From CALJIC01 sp039805565 (GTDB taxonomy: Bacteria; Chloroflexota; Chloroflexia; Chloroflexales; Roseiflexaceae): DNA of 10,715 nucleotides. Under the pieces are notes generated by a model. It was not told where the DNA came from and did not search any database. It saw only the letters and a list, made by a program, of their open reading frames with translations. Below, one piece after another: positions 1 to 6,333 of this stretch (position 1 is the first letter of the stretch; each line of letters begins with the position of its first letter). The stretch covers positions 1 through 10,715 of the forward strand of contig JBDLTZ010000023.1 in NCBI GenBank assembly GCA_039805565.1, in the 5' to 3' direction. A program made the translations under genes and the position numbers.

Positions 1-2073
1 GCTTCCCAGCAGCGTCCCGAGCGAGAGCAGCGCCCCGAGCCAGCAGGCCGCGAGCACGATCCCGAGCTCTCGGCCCCTCCCGCGCCTGCCGAGAAGCAGC
101 AGCGCCCCTCCCGCGCCCGCGGCGAGCAGCGGAGCCTGCAGCGCGGGCTGTGCGTCCACGAGCGGGCCCAGGCCCCAGCCGAGCAGCTTGGCGACCAGCG
201 GCCGCTCGGGCGGGCAGCGGTCCGCCGGGGGCAGCGCCGCCTGTGCCGCGGCCTGCGCGCGCCGAGCCTCCAGCAGCCCCAGGTAGCCGGAGTAGTACAG
301 CGATCCGGCGAAGGCCGCTGCCACCGCCCCCGCCAGCACGAGTGAGCGCAGGGCAGCGGCTCGGTTTGGGGCCGTGGTCAGTGCTTCCACCTCGTCGGTG
401 GTAGGTCGTGGGTTGTGGGTCGTGGGTTGTGGGTCGTCCTTCGCCCTCACGAGCCACCACAGCGGCAGCCAGGCCGCCAGCAGCGCCGCCACGGAGATCG
501 AGGCGCCGGTGTGGCTGAGGAGCAGCATCGCCAGCAGCGTGCCCCCGACAGCGGCCACGCCGGCGCGACGGGCGCGTGGGGGGGCCAGCGTCAGGAAGAG
601 CAGCAGCGGCAGCAGCAGCGCCTGCGCGAACAGGTTCGCCATCTCGCCCACCGAGTACGAGCGCAGCAGCGGCGGCGCGGCGGCGTACAGCGCGGCCCCG
701 AGCAGCGCGGCCGCCCGCCCGACGCCCGCGCGTCGCAGCAGCAGCCAGATGATCGCCGCGCCGCAGCTCTCCAGCAGCGCCACGCTCCCCTGGATCAGCC
801 GCCCGTCCAGCGCCTCGTCCCCCAGCAGCAGCTTCGCGGGCGCGAGCGTGAGGTACTGTCCCGGCGGGTAGGGCGCCTCGCCGGCCCCCGCCTCGCACGG
901 CAGCCCTGCCGTCAGGAAGACCTGGCCGCGCGCGAGCAGCCGCAGCCGGTTCACATTCAGCCCGAGGTCGCTGAAGAGGGCGTAGGGGTGCAGCACGCCG
1001 CCCATCCGCGTCGCGAATGCCGCGATCACCGCCCCCAACACGGCGCCGCGCTCCCATGCCGGCGCCGATACCCCCAGCGCACGCGCGGTGGCTCCCAGCA
1101 GCGGCGCGAGCAGCAGCACGAGCCCGATGCAGCTCCACACGAGGGCGGCGAGCGCGGGCGCGAAGATCGTGAGGTCGGCGCGGCGCGCGGCCAGCATCCA
1201 GGCGGCGAGGAGCACGAATGCCAGGGTGATGGCGCTCGGGAGCCACCGGCCGACATGTCGCGTGGCTCGGTCTCTGGTCGTCGGGCGTGGGTCGTCGGGC
1301 GGGGGTTGTCGGCTGTCGGTTGCTGGGCGTGGGTCGTCGGGCGGGGGTTGTCGGCTGTCGGCCGTGGGTTGTCGGCCGTGGGTTGTCGGTCGCCGCTCGT
1401 CGGTCGTCGCCCCGATGAGCCGATACACCAGCGTGTACAGGCCGGCGGCCGCCGCGGCCAGCAGCGCGAGCGTGGTAGGAGCCGGGGGGCGCGGAAAGTC
1501 CGCGGCAGAAGCGGCGTCCACGCGGTAGAGCACCAGCCCGAGCGAGCGAGGGTCGCCAGGGGCCGCGAGCGGGGGAGTGCTGAGCCCCAGCCGGACATCG
1601 CCCGACGGCGCCGCGCCGAGCAGGTGGTAGACGCGTGGGTCGCCCGGCGCCACCGCGACGGCCACCGGAGCAGCGTCCATGAGCTGCCACAGGCTTGTCA
1701 CTGCCTCCGGCCGTGGCCCGGCCGACGCCGCCACACGCAGCACCCACGCGCCGCCGCCCATCCCGGGCAGCAGTACCTCGGCCTCACCCTCCGTCCAGCG
1801 GTAGGGGCGAGCGCCGCTCTCGTACCACTCCCCCCCGGCGGGCTCCGGCTCAGAGGCGTTGAAGCCCGTGAGGAACGGCGCGTCATACTTCCGCAGGCGC
1901 GTGGATGTGTCGCCGCCGATGTGGAGTGTGTGGCCGGCCGGGAGCTGGTAGGCCAGTGTCCAGAGCGCGAGCCCGGCCGCGAGGCAGAGCCAGAGGCCGC
2001 GGGAGGTGGCGGCGGTCAGCAGCAGACGCCCCTCGCGGGTCAGCCACGCCGTGATAGCTTGCAGGTCGGCCAC
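1..2073 (-). CDS. Large polytopic membrane protein, possible GT-C-like transferase (3' end beyond window)
   Basis: Reading the minus strand from GTG at 2073 gives 691 uninterrupted codons to base 1 with no stop, so the C-terminus is off the window. The start is supported by AGGAG (2079-2083) five bases upstream and an extended -10 at 2111-2119. Visible layout: a first membrane segment near residues 26-44; a soluble, probably extracytoplasmic domain of about 150 residues ending in a strand-rich stretch with GDPRSLGLVLYRV; a second membrane segment near 197-217; a hydrophilic loop (222-268) made of heptamer repeats; then at least seven further hydrophobic segments. YPPGQYL at about 402-408 recalls membrane glycosyltransferases of the GT-C type, but I see no decisive catalytic motif. 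A second repeat tract forms a loop at about residues 546-557. Known: such proteins are common and mostly uncharacterised in Chloroflexota (from memory). The reading frame is secure; the transferase function is a guess. Confidence 0.82.
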   Translation of the reverse strand, partial: MADLQAITAWLTREGRLLLTAATSRGLWLCLAAGLALWTLAYQLPAGHTLHIGGDTSTRLRKYDAPFLTGFNASEPEPAGGEWYESGARPYRWTEGEAEVLLPGMGGGAWVLRVAASAGPRPEAVTSLWQLMDAAPVAVAVAPGDPRVYHLLGAAPSGDVRLGLSTPPLAAPGDPRSLGLVLYRVDAASAADFPRPPAPTTLALLAAAAAGLYTLVYRLIGATTDERRPTTHGRQPTADSRQPPPDDPRPATDSRQPPPDDPRPTTRDRATRHVGRWLPSAITLAFVLLAAWMLAARRADLTIFAPALAALVWSCIGLVLLLAPLLGATARALGVSAPAWERGAVLGAVIAAFATRMGGVLHPYALFSDLGLNVNRLRLLARGQVFLTAGLPCEAGAGEAPYPPGQYLTLAPAKLLLGDEALDGRLIQGSVALLESCGAAIIWLLLRRAGVGRAAALLGAALYAAAPPLLRSYSVGEMANLFAQALLLPLLLFLTLAPPRARRAGVAAVGGTLLAMLLLSHTGASISVAALLAAWLPLWWLVRAKDDPQPTTHNPRPTTDEVEALTTAPNRAAALRSLVLAGAVAAAFAGSLYYSGYLGLLEARRAQAAAQAALPPADRCPPERPLVAKLLGWGLGPLVDAQPALQAPLLAAGAGGALLLLGRRGRGRELGIVLAACWLGALLSLGTLLGS
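405..437. repeat. Heptamer tandem repeat tract A (GTYGTGG, about 4.7 copies)
   Basis: Units read GTCGTGG and GTTGTGG alternately from 405, ending in a partial unit at 437. Degenerate related units continue leftwards to about 391. On the minus strand the tract is translated in frame as a Pro/Thr-rich loop (about residues 546-557) between two hydrophobic segments of the membrane protein. It belongs to the same repeat family as tract B. Confidence 0.9.
1270..1409. repeat. Heptamer tandem repeat tract B (20 units, with an internal 42-bp repeat)
   Basis: On the minus strand the tract parses without indels into 20 seven-base units such as CGACAAC, CCACGGC, CGACAGC, CCCCGCC and CGACGAC. A 37-bp block at 1283-1319 recurs exactly at 1325-1361, giving a 42-bp (six-unit, 14-codon) higher-order period, and a 14-bp pair follows. 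It is translated in frame as a hydrophilic loop rich in Pro, Asp, Arg and Thr (residues 222-268), with RQPPPDDPRPATDS as the 14-residue period. Confidence 0.93.
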
Positions 2074-2110
2074 GGTCTCTCCTGAGCGCAGAGCGGGGAA
2101 GCCGCCGGGG

Positions 2111-2119
2111 ATTATAGCA
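2111..2119 (-). promoter_or_regulatory. Extended -10 promoter for the minus-strand membrane protein gene
   Basis: The minus strand reads TGCTATAAT, a perfect extended -10 (TGN plus TATAAT), about 38 bases upstream of the GTG start at 2073. No recognisable -35 lies at the usual distance. The same nine bases occur upstream of the histidine kinase gene at 6300-6308. Confidence 0.65.
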
Positions 2120-2177
2120 GACGGGCGCGGGAGCGCTAGGGGCCGCGTGCGGGGCAATCTCTCGCGGTAAGATAACA

Positions 2178-2195
2178 ATCTTGAAAGGATCTTGA
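2178..2195 (+). promoter_or_regulatory. Direct repeat ATCTTGA x2, possible operator overlapping the -35
   Basis: ATCTTGA occurs at 2178-2184 and again at 2189-2195, an 11-bp spacing close to one helical turn. The second copy covers most of the TTGACA -35 box. This resembles tandem binding sites of regulators that contact one DNA face, but no regulator can be named from the sequence. Confidence 0.3.
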
Positions 2196-2220
2196 CAAGC
2201 GTTACACTGTGGACTAGTAT
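2192..2220 (+). promoter_or_regulatory. Sigma-70-type promoter for the M28 peptidase gene
   Basis: TTGACA at 2192-2197, a 17-bp spacer and TAGTAT at 2215-2220. The -35 is perfect and the spacing ideal; the -10 matches consensus at four of six positions. Predicted transcription start is near 2227, giving a leader of about 187 nt before the ATG at 2414. Confidence 0.65.
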
Positions 2221-2267
2221 CACCCTACGCCAGCACCGCCCCACTCACTCCGGCAGCCTCGCCCGTG

Positions 2268-2321
2268 ATGGCGCCCCCTCTCACTATCACAATTATCAAC
2301 TCGGCATCTCAGCCTGTCTAG
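2268..2321 (+). other. Possible 17-codon leader reading frame in the peptidase 5' UTR
   Basis: ATG at 2268 opens a short frame reading MAPPLTITIINSASQPV, ending with TAG at 2319-2321. The stop lies in the loop region of the leader hairpin 2300-2329. No convincing Shine-Dalgarno precedes it, so translation is uncertain. It is listed because the next gene's leader has a comparable arrangement. Confidence 0.15.
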
Positions 2322-2329
2322 GCTCCGAG
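2300..2329 (+). promoter_or_regulatory. Leader hairpin 1 of the peptidase mRNA
   Basis: Outer stem CTCGG (2300-2304) pairs with CCGAG (2325-2329); inner stem AGCCT (2311-2315) pairs with AGGCT (2320-2324) around GTCT, with a six-base bulge on the 5' side. No U-run follows, so it is not an obvious terminator. Confidence 0.4.
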
Positions 2330-2354
2330 CTGCATCTTTACTTTGTGTGAAGTT

Positions 2355-2371
2355 GCCCTGTTCAACAGGGC
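2355..2371 (+). promoter_or_regulatory. Leader hairpin 2 of the peptidase mRNA
   Basis: GCCCTG (2355-2360) and CAGGGC (2366-2371) form a six-pair stem around TTCAA. The sequence is symmetric enough to pair further into the loop. It ends about 30 bases before the GGAAAGG Shine-Dalgarno at 2401-2407. Its role is unknown. Confidence 0.4.
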
Positions 2372-2413
2372 CCGCTTCGTTGTGCCCTTTACACTCAAAC
2401 GGAAAGGCTCGGT

Positions 2414-4024
2414 ATGCGAAGGTCTCACGTCTCGGGGGGTCGCAGCGTGGCGCTCCTCTTACTGGCCGCTGTCTCGCTGGCGCTTGTGGCGCCCGCAGCC
2501 GCCAACGAGACCAGTGACGTCGAGAGCACCAAGGGGTTCCGCAAGTCGGTGACGCTCGCCGGCATCCGCGAGCATCAGGCGGCCCTGCAGCAGATCGCCG
2601 ACGCCAACGGCGGCAACCGGCTGTCAGGCACCGGCGGGTTCGACGACTCCGTGGAGTACGTCGTCGACAGGCTCGAGGCGGCCGGCTACCAGCCGGTGGT
2701 CGAAACGTTCGACTACCTCCTGGTCTCGGATAAGACGCCGCCGATATTCCAGCGCATCTCACCGATCCTGACGACGTATGTGGACGGCATCGACTTCGGC
2801 ACGATGCAGTACTCGGGAAGCGGCGACATCACCGCCCCGGTGGTCGCGGTCGACCTCGTCGTGCCGCCAGTCGGCGCGGCCAATGGCAACACCAGCGGCT
2901 GCGAGGCGGCCGACTTCGCCGGGTTCCCCTCTGGCTCCATCGCGCTCATGCAGCGCGGCACCTGCACCTTCCGCATCAAGGCTGAGAATGCGCAGGCGGC
3001 CGGCGCCACGGGTGTGATCATTTTCAACGAGGGCCAGGTTGGCCGCACCGCCGGCGCCTTCGGGACGCTCGGCGCGCCGCCTATGTCGTTCCCGGTGATC
3101 AGCGCATCGTTCGCCGTGGGCAACGCGCTGCGCGGCAACGTGCTCAACGGGCTCACGGGAACGACAGCGCGGATCAAGACCGACACCATCGCGGAGCTCC
3201 GCGAGACCTACAACATCGTCGCCGAGACGGCCGGCGGCGACCCGAACCGGGTGGTGGTGATCGGCGCGCACCTTGACAGTGTGAGCCGCGGGCCGGGCAT
3301 CAACGACAACGGCAGCGGCTCGGCCACTATCCTCGAGGTGGCGGAGGTCTTCGCGTCGCAGCAGCGCGAGACGCGCAACAAGCTGCGGTTCATGTGGTAC
3401 GGCGCGGAGGAGAGCGGCCTGATCGGCTCGACAATCCACGTGAGCCGCCTCTCGCAGGCTGAGCGCGACCGGATCGAGCTGATGCTGAACTTCGATATGA
3501 TCGGCTCGCCGAACTACGCCCGCTTCGTCTACGACGGCGACAACTCGGCCTTCCCGGTCGGCCCTGGCGCTGCAGTCGGGCCGGAGGGCTCGGGCGAGAT
3601 CGAGCGCGTGTTCCACGACTACTTCGCCTCGCAGGGGCTGGCCTCGGCCGAGACTCCTTTCAGCGGCCGCTCGGACTACGGCCCGTTCATCGCCGTGGGT
3701 ATCCCGGCGGGCGGTCTGTTCACTGGCGCCGAGGGGATCAAGACGGTGCAGGAGGCGGACATGTTCGGCGGCGAGGCCGGCGTGGCGTATGACGTCTGCT
3801 ACCATCTGGCGTGTGACACCTTCGCCACCACCAACAGCGCCTACGCCCTCCAGGGCCTCGATGAGATGTCTGACGCTGTGGCGCACGCGGTGCTGTACTT
3901 CTCGAGGCGCAACTTCGATAAGAGCCCGCTGCTGAACCCGGACACTCCTGTGACGGGCGTCAGCGGGACAACCGGCGGCGGCGGTCTGCACGCGGACCAC
4001 GACCACGAGGCAGAGACGGAGTAG
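2414..4024 (+). CDS. Secreted M28-family zinc aminopeptidase with PA domain
   Basis: This 536-residue protein should remove N-terminal amino acids from peptides outside the cell. A signal peptide (RR near the start, hydrophobic 12-26, likely cleavage after APAAA at residue 30) precedes a PA domain at about 115-255, recognisable by MQRGTCTF at 179-186 and the AAGATGVIIFNEG segment. The catalytic domain follows with every expected di-zinc residue of the aminopeptidase S/Y group: H286 and D288 in GAHLDSV, D298 in GINDNGSG, E332/E333 in GAEESGL, D361 in NFDMIG and H464 in YHLACDT. The C-terminus carries a short His/Asp tail (H526, H529, H531) after a Gly-rich linker. The ATG at 2414 has GGAAAGG six bases upstream. 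It has its own promoter at 2192-2220 and a long structured leader. Family assignment is strong; the preferred substrate cannot be read. Confidence 0.95.
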   Translation: MRRSHVSGGRSVALLLLAAVSLALVAPAAANETSDVESTKGFRKSVTLAGIREHQAALQQIADANGGNRLSGTGGFDDSVEYVVDRLEAAGYQPVVETFDYLLVSDKTPPIFQRISPILTTYVDGIDFGTMQYSGSGDITAPVVAVDLVVPPVGAANGNTSGCEAADFAGFPSGSIALMQRGTCTFRIKAENAQAAGATGVIIFNEGQVGRTAGAFGTLGAPPMSFPVISASFAVGNALRGNVLNGLTGTTARIKTDTIAELRETYNIVAETAGGDPNRVVVIGAHLDSVSRGPGINDNGSGSATILEVAEVFASQQRETRNKLRFMWYGAEESGLIGSTIHVSRLSQAERDRIELMLNFDMIGSPNYARFVYDGDNSAFPVGPGAAVGPEGSGEIERVFHDYFASQGLASAETPFSGRSDYGPFIAVGIPAGGLFTGAEGIKTVQEADMFGGEAGVAYDVCYHLACDTFATTNSAYALQGLDEMSDAVAHAVLYFSRRNFDKSPLLNPDTPVTGVSGTTGGGGLHADHDHEAETE

Positions 4025-4044
4025 TTCTGCCCGACGACGGACCA

Positions 4045-4068
4045 TTCCCCGGGCGCGCGGGAACTTTT
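4045..4068 (+). terminator. Possible intrinsic terminator after the peptidase gene
   Basis: TTCCC (4045-4049) pairs with GGGAA (4059-4063) around a GC-rich loop that can pair a little further, followed by C and TTTT (4065-4068). The stem is short and the T-run brief, so it may be weak. Confidence 0.4.
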
Positions 4069-4073
4069 CCCCT

Positions 4074-4099
4074 GCGTGTCCGGGGGATTACACGCTTTG
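4074..4099 (+). terminator. Possible second terminator hairpin
   Basis: GCGTGT (4074-4079) pairs with ACACGC (4090-4095) around a ten-base loop and is followed by TTTG. It lies just upstream of the next promoter and could act in tandem with the hairpin at 4045. Confidence 0.4.
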
Positions 4100-4104
4100 T
4101 ATTC

Positions 4105-4133
4105 TTGACAATTTGTCTCATCACCACTATAGT
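4105..4133 (+). promoter_or_regulatory. Sigma-70-type promoter for the propeller/PA protein gene
   Basis: TTGACA (4105-4110), a 17-bp spacer and TATAGT (4128-4133) give a near-consensus promoter. CTTGACA is shared with the peptidase promoter. The predicted start near 4140 leaves a leader of about 184 nt, nearly the same length as the peptidase leader. Confidence 0.72.
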
Positions 4134-4191
4134 TCGCGCTACACACGAACACCCGACGCGCCCCGCCTGTGCGGCTGAGCCTTCTCCGAGC

Positions 4192-4266
4192 ATGGCCGGC
4201 CCGCCACCGTCGCGCGCTCTCCCTCCCGCATCCTCGCACAACACCCTGCTCCTTCCCCTCTTGTGA
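4192..4266 (+). other. Possible 24-codon proline-rich leader reading frame
   Basis: ATG at 4192 opens a short frame starting MAGPPPSRALPPASS and ending with TGA at 4264-4266, four bases before the hairpin at 4271. No good Shine-Dalgarno is visible. PPP is a known ribosome-slowing sequence, so a stalling leader is conceivable but unproven. Confidence 0.15.
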
Positions 4267-4270
4267 CCTC

Positions 4271-4284
4271 CGGCGCTTGCGCCG
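4271..4284 (+). promoter_or_regulatory. Leader hairpin of the propeller/PA mRNA
   Basis: CGGCGC (4271-4276) and GCGCCG (4279-4284) are exact complements separated by TT, realistically a five-pair stem with a four-base loop. It lies 26 bases upstream of the AGGAG Shine-Dalgarno (4311-4315). No T-run follows. Confidence 0.35.
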
Positions 4285-4323
4285 TGGGCCTGTTCCCGCA
4301 TGCTGTGAAGAGGAGCACAACTG

Positions 4324-6198
4324 ATGAGGAACCGGAAGTGGTCTGCCATTGCAGTCGTCGCTGCGCTGCTGCTGACGGTGAGCGGCGTGCTCGCGGCGGT
4401 GATCACCGACGACGGCGGCATTGACGCGGCCTCGGATGTCCACGGGCACGTCCACCACCAGCACGGCGGTGGTGAGGGACATCTGGAAGCTACGAGCGAG
4501 AACGTGCGTCTGGTCGGCAGGATGAACATCAACCAGGATGTCGAGGGGCGGGTCTCCGATGTGGGCATCTTCAAGAACTACGCCTACCTCGGCGCGTTCA
4601 ACGAGCGTGACTGCCAGAAGGGCGGCGTCTACGTCTTCGACATCGCCAACCCGGCCTCCCCGAAGCAGATCAACTTCATCCGCACTGGCAACAACAGCTA
4701 CGTCGGCGAGGGCGTGCAAGTGATCAATGTCACCACCCCCGCCTTCAGCGGCGACCTGCTGGTGCACAACAACGAGATCTGCGACGTGACGAAGACCGGC
4801 GCAGTGGGCGGCATCTCGCTGGTGGACGTCACCAACCCCAAGGTGCACAAGTACCTCGCGCGCGGCTTCGGCGACCTGACCCCCGTCAACCAGACCGGCC
4901 AGTCAGGCGAGCCGGTGGCGCACGCCGTCCACAGTGCCTTCGCCTGGGACGCGGGCGACAAGGCCTACGTGGTGATGGTGGACAACGAGCAGGCCGCCGA
5001 CGTCGATATCGTCGATGTCACCGACCCGCGCAAGCCGGTGATCATCGCCGAGCACGACCTGAACAGCATGTTCCCGAACATCATCGACCCGACTCTCGGC
5101 GCTGCCGAGGGCTTCCTGCACGACATGATCGTCAAGCAGATCAACGGCCGCTGGATCATGCTCCTCTCCTACTGGGACAGCGGCTACGTGGTGCTGGACG
5201 TGACCGACCCGGTCAACCCCACCTACATCAGCGACAGCGACTTCGCCGCGATTGACCCCGAGCTGCTCGAGAGCACGGGCGACTCGCGTAAGCCCGAGGG
5301 CAACGGGCACCAGGCCGAGTTCAGCAAGAACAACGACTACATCGTCGCGGCGGATGAGGACTTCGACCCGTACAGCGTGGCGGCGCTCAACGTCACCGAC
5401 GGCACTTCCTTCGACGCCGACCAGGGCAGCGCCACGCGTCTGCTGGCCGAGGGTCAGGTGATCGAGGGTCAGGCGGTCTACGTCGGGCGAGCCTGCACCG
5501 CCGACGCAGCAGTCCCGCTGGCCGGCGGCCCGGGCAAGATCGCGGTGGTGGAGCGCGGCGTCTGCACCTTCACCGAGAAGATCGGCAACGTGGTGGGCAA
5601 GGGGTACGAGGCCGCGGTGGTGTTCAACCGCCAGGGCTCGGACGCCTGCAACAGCACGACCGGCATGAATGTCCAGGGCGACATCGTGACCGTGGGCGTG
5701 ATCCCGCGCCAGACCGGCTTCGCCTTCTTCGGCGCGGAGGGTGTCTACAATGATGCGGCCTGCCTCGCGGGCAGTCTGGACGAGACGGCGCCGATCGCGA
5801 TCGGGACGACCGGCGACACCATCAAGCTTGAGTCCTACTTCGACGGCTGGGGCTACGTGCACCTGTACCGCAACAACGGCGGCAAGCTCCAGGCGCTCGA
5901 CACCTACGCCATCCCCGAGGCGCACGACGTCGCCAGGGCCAGCGGCTTCGGCGACCTATCGGTGCACGAGGTGGCGATGTCGGAGGTGCGAAACGAGCTA
6001 GCCTACTTCTCGTACTACTCCGGCGGCTTCCGCGTGGTGCAGATCCAGAACGACACGCTGGTGGAGGTCGGGCGTTTCATCGACCAGGGTGGTAACAACT
6101 TCTGGGGCGTCCAGGTGTTCCAGATGAACGGCAAGGAGTACGTGGCGGCCAGCGACCGCGACTACGGCGTGTACATCTTCGAGTACACCGGGCCGTAG
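4324..6198 (+). CDS. Secreted LVIVD-type beta-propeller protein with inserted PA domain
   Basis: This 624-residue exported protein has no catalytic site I can recognise; propellers and PA domains usually mediate protein or ligand binding. Residues 1-25 form a signal peptide (basic start, hydrophobic 8-26). A His-rich stretch follows (H40, H42, H44, H45, H47, H53). Propeller repeats then appear as GGVYVFDIANPASP, GGISLVDVTNP, VDIVDVTDPRKP and GYVVLDVTDPVNP. A PA domain occupies about residues 365-490 (VVERGVCTF at 408-416, then AAVVFNRQG), with extra cysteines that could form disulfides. More blade-like sequence resumes to the end (GGFRVVQI, DYGVYIFEY), so the PA domain interrupts the propeller. 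The ATG has AGGAG eight bases upstream. The neighbouring peptidase also has a PA domain and a His-rich tail, suggesting related roles. Domain calls are by motif; blade number is uncertain. Confidence 0.9.
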   Translation: MRNRKWSAIAVVAALLLTVSGVLAAVITDDGGIDAASDVHGHVHHQHGGGEGHLEATSENVRLVGRMNINQDVEGRVSDVGIFKNYAYLGAFNERDCQKGGVYVFDIANPASPKQINFIRTGNNSYVGEGVQVINVTTPAFSGDLLVHNNEICDVTKTGAVGGISLVDVTNPKVHKYLARGFGDLTPVNQTGQSGEPVAHAVHSAFAWDAGDKAYVVMVDNEQAADVDIVDVTDPRKPVIIAEHDLNSMFPNIIDPTLGAAEGFLHDMIVKQINGRWIMLLSYWDSGYVVLDVTDPVNPTYISDSDFAAIDPELLESTGDSRKPEGNGHQAEFSKNNDYIVAADEDFDPYSVAALNVTDGTSFDADQGSATRLLAEGQVIEGQAVYVGRACTADAAVPLAGGPGKIAVVERGVCTFTEKIGNVVGKGYEAAVVFNRQGSDACNSTTGMNVQGDIVTVGVIPRQTGFAFFGAEGVYNDAACLAGSLDETAPIAIGTTGDTIKLESYFDGWGYVHLYRNNGGKLQALDTYAIPEAHDVARASGFGDLSVHEVAMSEVRNELAYFSYYSGGFRVVQIQNDTLVEVGRFIDQGGNNFWGVQVFQMNGKEYVAASDRDYGVYIFEYTGP

Positions 6199-6215
6199 GG
6201 GCCGCGCGGCTGAGA

Positions 6216-6255
6216 CACAGCGAGGGCCGGGGCGTCAGCTCCGGCCCTCGCTGTG
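6216..6255 (+). terminator. Strong hairpin, probable terminator after the propeller/PA gene
   Basis: Bases 6216-6230 and 6241-6255 are exact complements, a 15-bp GC-rich stem around a ten-base loop, starting 18 bases after the stop codon. There is no T-run afterwards, so it may need a factor, act mainly to stabilise the mRNA 3' end, or work on either strand. Confidence 0.65.
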
Positions 6256-6299
6256 CGCCCGAGCCCTCACCGATCTCTCACCGCCCGCGCCGGCCCGCA

Positions 6300-6308
6300 T
6301 GCTATAAT
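6300..6308 (+). promoter_or_regulatory. Extended -10 promoter for the histidine kinase gene
   Basis: TGCTATAAT, identical to the motif upstream of the minus-strand membrane protein gene, lies 25 bases before the GTG at 6334. The region at -35 is GC-rich and unlike TTGACA. The predicted start near 6315 gives a leader of about 19 nt. Confidence 0.68.
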
Positions 6309-6333
6309 CTGGCAGACTGAAGGGGAAACTGCC

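Noticed and set aside
1270..1409. CRISPR array
   Set aside because: The repeats are contiguous seven-base units without unique spacers, and the tract is coding sequence.
1026..1598. A 190-codon minus-strand frame inside the membrane protein region
   Set aside because: It is in a different frame from the membrane protein and looks like low-complexity Arg/Ser/Pro sequence; the correct frame runs continuously from 2073 to the left edge.
415..2085. A long plus-strand open frame of about 556 codons over the left region
   Set aside because: Its translation is an Arg/Gln/Gly-rich shadow without domain-like sequence. The minus-strand frame over the same bases encodes clear membrane segments and has a promoter, ribosome site and start. 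The shadow stays open because of GC richness and the stop-free heptamers.
2759..4045. A 428-codon minus-strand frame antisense to the peptidase
   Set aside because: Arg/Val/His-rich shadow typical of GC-rich DNA, opposite a gene with complete catalytic motifs.
4903..5925. A 340-codon minus-strand frame antisense to the propeller gene
   Set aside because: Same type of shadow; no domain, no ribosome site, and it begins inside the opposite gene.
6216..6255. Inverted repeat as the end of an insertion sequence
   Set aside because: It is a single local hairpin after a stop codon, with no transposase and no second copy in the window.
6253..6333. Upstream GTG extension of the histidine kinase by 27 codons
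   Set aside because: The start lies in the terminator hairpin and upstream of the extended -10, so it would not be on the predicted transcript; GTG 6334 has a good ribosome site.
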